DNA from: Thermoplasmata archaeon
Lineage (GTDB): Archaea; Thermoplasmatota; Thermoplasmata; Thermoplasmatales; GCA-001856825
DNA: 64,000 bases
NCBI GenBank assembly: GCA_021792355.1
Contig: JAJYUV010000003.1
Location: 1-64,000, forward strand
Direction of reading: 5' to 3'
Shown piece after piece: positions 61,593-64,000 of this stretch. The notes beneath the pieces are model-generated. The model was not told where the DNA came from. It did no database searches and worked only from the letters and a program-made list of their open reading frames with translations. Numbering within the stretch: position 1 is the first letter of the stretch; each line of letters begins with the position of its first letter. Position numbers and translations under genes: made by a program.

Positions 61593-63053
61593 CTAGTTTC
61601 CGTCAAAATACTCAACTTCTTTAACACCAATTCCCTTCTTTTCTATTGATAGATCGATTTCGGATACTTGGGACAAACCTCTGCCAACAACCTCTCCATC
61701 CTTGACGAGTACAATTTCCATTCCCGGTTTCACGTCGTCAGTGATTCCCTTTATTCCTGGAATAAACAGATTGTCCCCCCGGAAGATACCTTCGGTTTCA
61801 ATCGTCCTCGTTCCCCTGGCTGCTAGTATTTCCCCGAGCCCTTTCATCATCGTAAATCCAGAGACAGTCTTTTTCAGGATAGGGGATCCATCATACCTAA
61901 CTATTCTCCTATTCCCCTCCTTCACTTGGCTTATCTTCTCTGGTTCAACCTCTAAATCAAAAAGGAATTTCAGTACATTGGAATATTCGGTCGATTCTTT
62001 CCTTCTTTTATCGCCAACGATGCCATGAGCACCAATTATTTTTGCGAGCTTTTGAGAGTTCTCGAAATTTATACTCCCTATGATCCCTTCGGCGTTATTA
62101 AACATCTCAACTATCTTTGCCTCTCCCTCCGGTAGAATGTAGAAAACGTTGGTAAAATTCTTGTTCTTGAAGTATTTCTTCCCAAAATCAATCAAGACCT
62201 TCTTCTCTTCCTCGAACCAGTGCCCTGTTACAGGAATGTCGTAGTACATAGCGGGAAAGAGTGATTCCAGTTCTCTTGGCACAAGGCCAAGTGGACTGGT
62301 TACAATCACTTCCTGAAACCCGCTAAGATACTGGTGGATAAACGAGTGGAGTATCCTGTGTGTTTTTGAAGTTGAATAGGGCTTGACGGCCGAGCAAGGA
62401 ATCAAAAGCAGGTTGTCCGACGTTTGTTTCAGATTCTCTGTCCTCTTCCTGAAATCCACTATCTCCGGTCTGTAGACTCCTTCCAGACTCGCCGCCACTA
62501 TGTTTTTCGGTCGATAATCCATGAACTTTTCTATGTAAGGATAGAATTCCATGTCGAGTATTCTAAGTGCCTCCCTTGAGAAGTTTGTGAAGGAATGGGT
62601 CTCAACAACCTCCCTGAACTTTTCATTATCCAGGGATAGTCTCACAAGATTGAGAATCCGATTCTTCTCCCCAATATTACTTTCCATGCATCCGGTTCCT
62701 TTGTACAATCCAAACTCGCTGGTACATCTGTCGTTTCCGAGAAGATGAATGGGGGAATCGTCGAGGAGATCTATTCCCATATAGAAGAGGATAGGATAGT
62801 CATTCGGGAGGCCAAAGGCAGGAAGATAAATCAGTTTGTCTGGAAACTTGAGACGAGCCTCGGTCACAGTCCTTACGAACTCCCTTGTGTTCAGTCTGTT
62901 AACTCTATTCAGAACAGCGAATTTCCCACTCAAAAATATTTGGTCCTTTCTCGTGTCAAGTTTTTGGCGTTCAACAGGAATATTGTCTATGCTAAAGACA
63001 TCTGGAATCTTCTGGCCAAAGAATTCCCCATACCTTCTAGCGAGGTATCTCAT
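61593..63053 (-). CDS. arcS: archaeosine synthase ArcS
   Basis: The 486-residue protein contains the ArcS-specific LIPCSAVKPYSTSKTHR (about 236-252) and a C-terminal PUA domain (about 410-486) with GITDDVKPGMEIVLVKDGEVVGRG. The TGT-like N-terminal region lacks the catalytic DSGG motif of true TgtA. ArcS modifies preQ0 at tRNA position 15 on the way to archaeosine, working with a radical SAM partner (RaSEA) in many archaea. An FtsZ-like gene lies 73 bp upstream on the same strand. Confidence 0.85.
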   Translation of the reverse strand: MRYLARRYGEFFGQKIPDVFSIDNIPVERQKLDTRKDQIFLSGKFAVLNRVNRLNTREFVRTVTEARLKFPDKLIYLPAFGLPNDYPILFYMGIDLLDDSPIHLLGNDRCTSEFGLYKGTGCMESNIGEKNRILNLVRLSLDNEKFREVVETHSFTNFSREALRILDMEFYPYIEKFMDYRPKNIVAASLEGVYRPEIVDFRKRTENLKQTSDNLLLIPCSAVKPYSTSKTHRILHSFIHQYLSGFQEVIVTSPLGLVPRELESLFPAMYYDIPVTGHWFEEEKKVLIDFGKKYFKNKNFTNVFYILPEGEAKIVEMFNNAEGIIGSINFENSQKLAKIIGAHGIVGDKRRKESTEYSNVLKFLFDLEVEPEKISQVKEGNRRIVRYDGSPILKKTVSGFTMMKGLGEILAARGTRTIETEGIFRGDNLFIPGIKGITDDVKPGMEIVLVKDGEVVGRGLSQVSEIDLSIEKKGIGVKEVEYFDGN

Positions 63054-63126
63054 TGCGAACCTAAATCAGTAAAATCTTGAGAATAAATAAACTTGTCCCG
63101 GCCTTTGGAATCAATTTCCAGTTTAT

Positions 63127-63996
63127 TCAGAAAGATCCAAAGTTGAGCATAATGAGTCCGAAGTCTCCCTGGGTATGGATGAATCCCTGCCTGAAGTCAA
63201 TGCTTCCCAGTCTGTTCTTTATTTTCCTGACGAACGTAATTACGTCGTTGGAATCTATATCACTTCCTATTTCGAGAACCATGTAGAGTCTTCTTATCTT
63301 GTCTCTCGGATACCTGTTGATCTCTTCGAACAAATCCCTTTCGGCTATGCTGAAATTTACGAACGGATATGTGAAACTAGAAACCTGAACAGGTCCATAC
63401 AGGGTGGTTAGCATCTTAATGTCGTGCAGCGAGATCCCAAGGGCGGTTGAATTGTCCACGACCTTCGAAATACTCACTACCTTCTGCCAGATGTGCTTAT
63501 AGTACCTGTTGTTAATGTCCAGTATTCGCTGGTTCTTGGAGTCTGACAGTAGATATTCCGAGTCGATGAGATCCAGTACGTCAAGGTCGGATTTTATACG
63601 CTGGACTTTCTCGAATTCCTTCTTCTTGTCTGCACCTATGGGGAGTATTGGGAAGAAACCTATTAGTGCCCCTGTAGATCTTAGGATTTTTAGTAGAGGA
63701 GGAATGATGGCATCCTGAAATCTACCCTCAATCTGAGCCACAATAAATATCAGACTGGAGGAAAAGTTGTCGATGATAATGCTCCTCTCACCTCTAAGAA
63801 TTTCATCAATCTTCTGCCCGAATCCCCCATCAAATTCTTTTAACTGGAGGATGTTATCGACCTTGCAGTCCCTGACGCTCTCAGGATCATAATCCAATCC
63901 AGAAGTTAGCGTATCTCCGGTGAAATAGGAAGCTACAGCTACACCTAGGTGTCCGACTCCTAGCACTCTCACGTTACCAAGTTTAGCGTTACCCAT
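63127..63996 (-). CDS. divergent FtsZ/tubulin-superfamily-like protein
   Basis: The 289-residue protein starts with NVRVLGVGHLGVAVASYF (about 8-25), resembling the first strand-loop-helix of FtsZ. DNFSSSLIFIVAQIEG, then AIIPPLLKILRSTGALIGFFPILP (80-118), runs parallel to the FtsZ segment that normally holds GGGTGTG, but here the glycines are replaced by IEGRFQD (89-95). The following DLDVLDLIDSEYLL matches the D-x-x-I-x-N-x-x-LL helix. So the fold looks like FtsZ/CetZ while the GTP phosphate loop looks lost. No other cell-division gene is near. The assignment rests on pattern recognition. Confidence 0.55.
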   Translation of the reverse strand: MGNAKLGNVRVLGVGHLGVAVASYFTGDTLTSGLDYDPESVRDCKVDNILQLKEFDGGFGQKIDEILRGERSIIIDNFSSSLIFIVAQIEGRFQDAIIPPLLKILRSTGALIGFFPILPIGADKKKEFEKVQRIKSDLDVLDLIDSEYLLSDSKNQRILDINNRYYKHIWQKVVSISKVVDNSTALGISLHDIKMLTTLYGPVQVSSFTYPFVNFSIAERDLFEEINRYPRDKIRRLYMVLEIGSDIDSNDVITFVRKIKNRLGSIDFRQGFIHTQGDFGLIMLNFGSF

Positions 63997-64000
63997 TATT

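Noticed and set aside
61593..63053. Assignment as true tRNA-guanine transglycosylase TgtA
   Set aside because: The catalytic DSGG motif is missing, while the PCSxxKPY motif typical of ArcS is present.

Overview
The window is archaeal and most likely from a Thermoplasmata (Thermoplasmatales-like) acidophile. Evidence for Archaea: genes for both ether-lipid prenyl transfer steps (GGGP synthase and a UbiA-type DGGGP synthase), archaeal RNA polymerase subunits D and K, Nop5, Sec61-beta, SRP54, archaeosine synthase ArcS, Trm1, an HPS-RraA fusion and archaeal-type MptD. Many genes have a TATA-like box centred about 25-28 nt before the start codon and no leader (starts at 504, 3442, 16220, 28972, 33278, 35047, 50566), while operon-internal genes overlap as ATGA/TTGA or carry GGTGA-type Shine-Dalgarno sites. 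The narrower placement is inference from gene content and promoter style.

Layout. 1-2000: initiator tRNA-Met, a small AT-rich island with an AbiE-type nucleotidyltransferase pair, and a decayed 74-nt copy of the same tRNA at its far end, which looks like the footprint of tRNA-targeted integration. 2000-6500: dipeptide-epimerase-like enzyme, amino-acid permease and class III aminotransferase. 6480-9135: two-subunit 2-oxoacid:ferredoxin oxidoreductase, then a small Sec61-beta gene with a TTG start. 9580-15020: radical SAM enzyme of the AMMECR1/Memo type, gamma-carbonic anhydrase-like protein and a housekeeping operon rps13-rps4-rps11-rpoD-srp54. 15500-18220: LipB, lysine 6-aminotransferase, TPR protein. 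18214-24022: minus-strand block with two lipid genes, Trm1, THEP1 NTPase, MptD, then an N-acylamino-acid racemase/M20 amidohydrolase pair.

24080-36190: ABC ATPase, aldehyde dehydrogenase with a convergent Lrp regulator, CoA-transferase III, a phosphoesterase/nucleotidyltransferase pair, and a cluster of GSA-type aminotransferase, agmatinase-family hydrolase, APC permease and class I aminotransferase. The recurring theme is amino-acid uptake and turnover. 36290-43630: RpoK, a GAF protein, a spherulin-4-like secreted protein, Nop5, the HPS-RraA fusion, a large GT-C-like membrane protein and an orphan. 43839-49800: NAD kinase-JAMM protease-ComB-like operon, MFS carrier, PdxS with a PfkB kinase, PurC. 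49950-52430: tRNA-Leu, a 52-residue lysine-rich protein, GTP-type PEP carboxykinase.

52600-56000: arsenic-resistance region (DJ-1/PfpI protein, ACR3 pump, ArsR repressor, two tandem 2x[4Fe-4S] proteins). The two transcription starts share a palindromic element. It is bounded by tRNA-Lys. 56480-64000: ATP sulfurylase, membrane glycosyltransferase, B12-type radical SAM protein, a strong candidate structured RNA, a phosphoesterase, ArcS, and a divergent FtsZ/tubulin-like protein that appears to lack the GTP-binding glycine loop.

Most promising for follow-up: the FtsZ-like pseudo-GTPase (63127-63996), the arsenic/ferredoxin regulon, the tRNA-flanked AbiE island, the candidate ncRNA (60685-60800) and the NadK-JAMM-ComB operon. 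No CRISPR array, rRNA gene or intact insertion sequence was seen.
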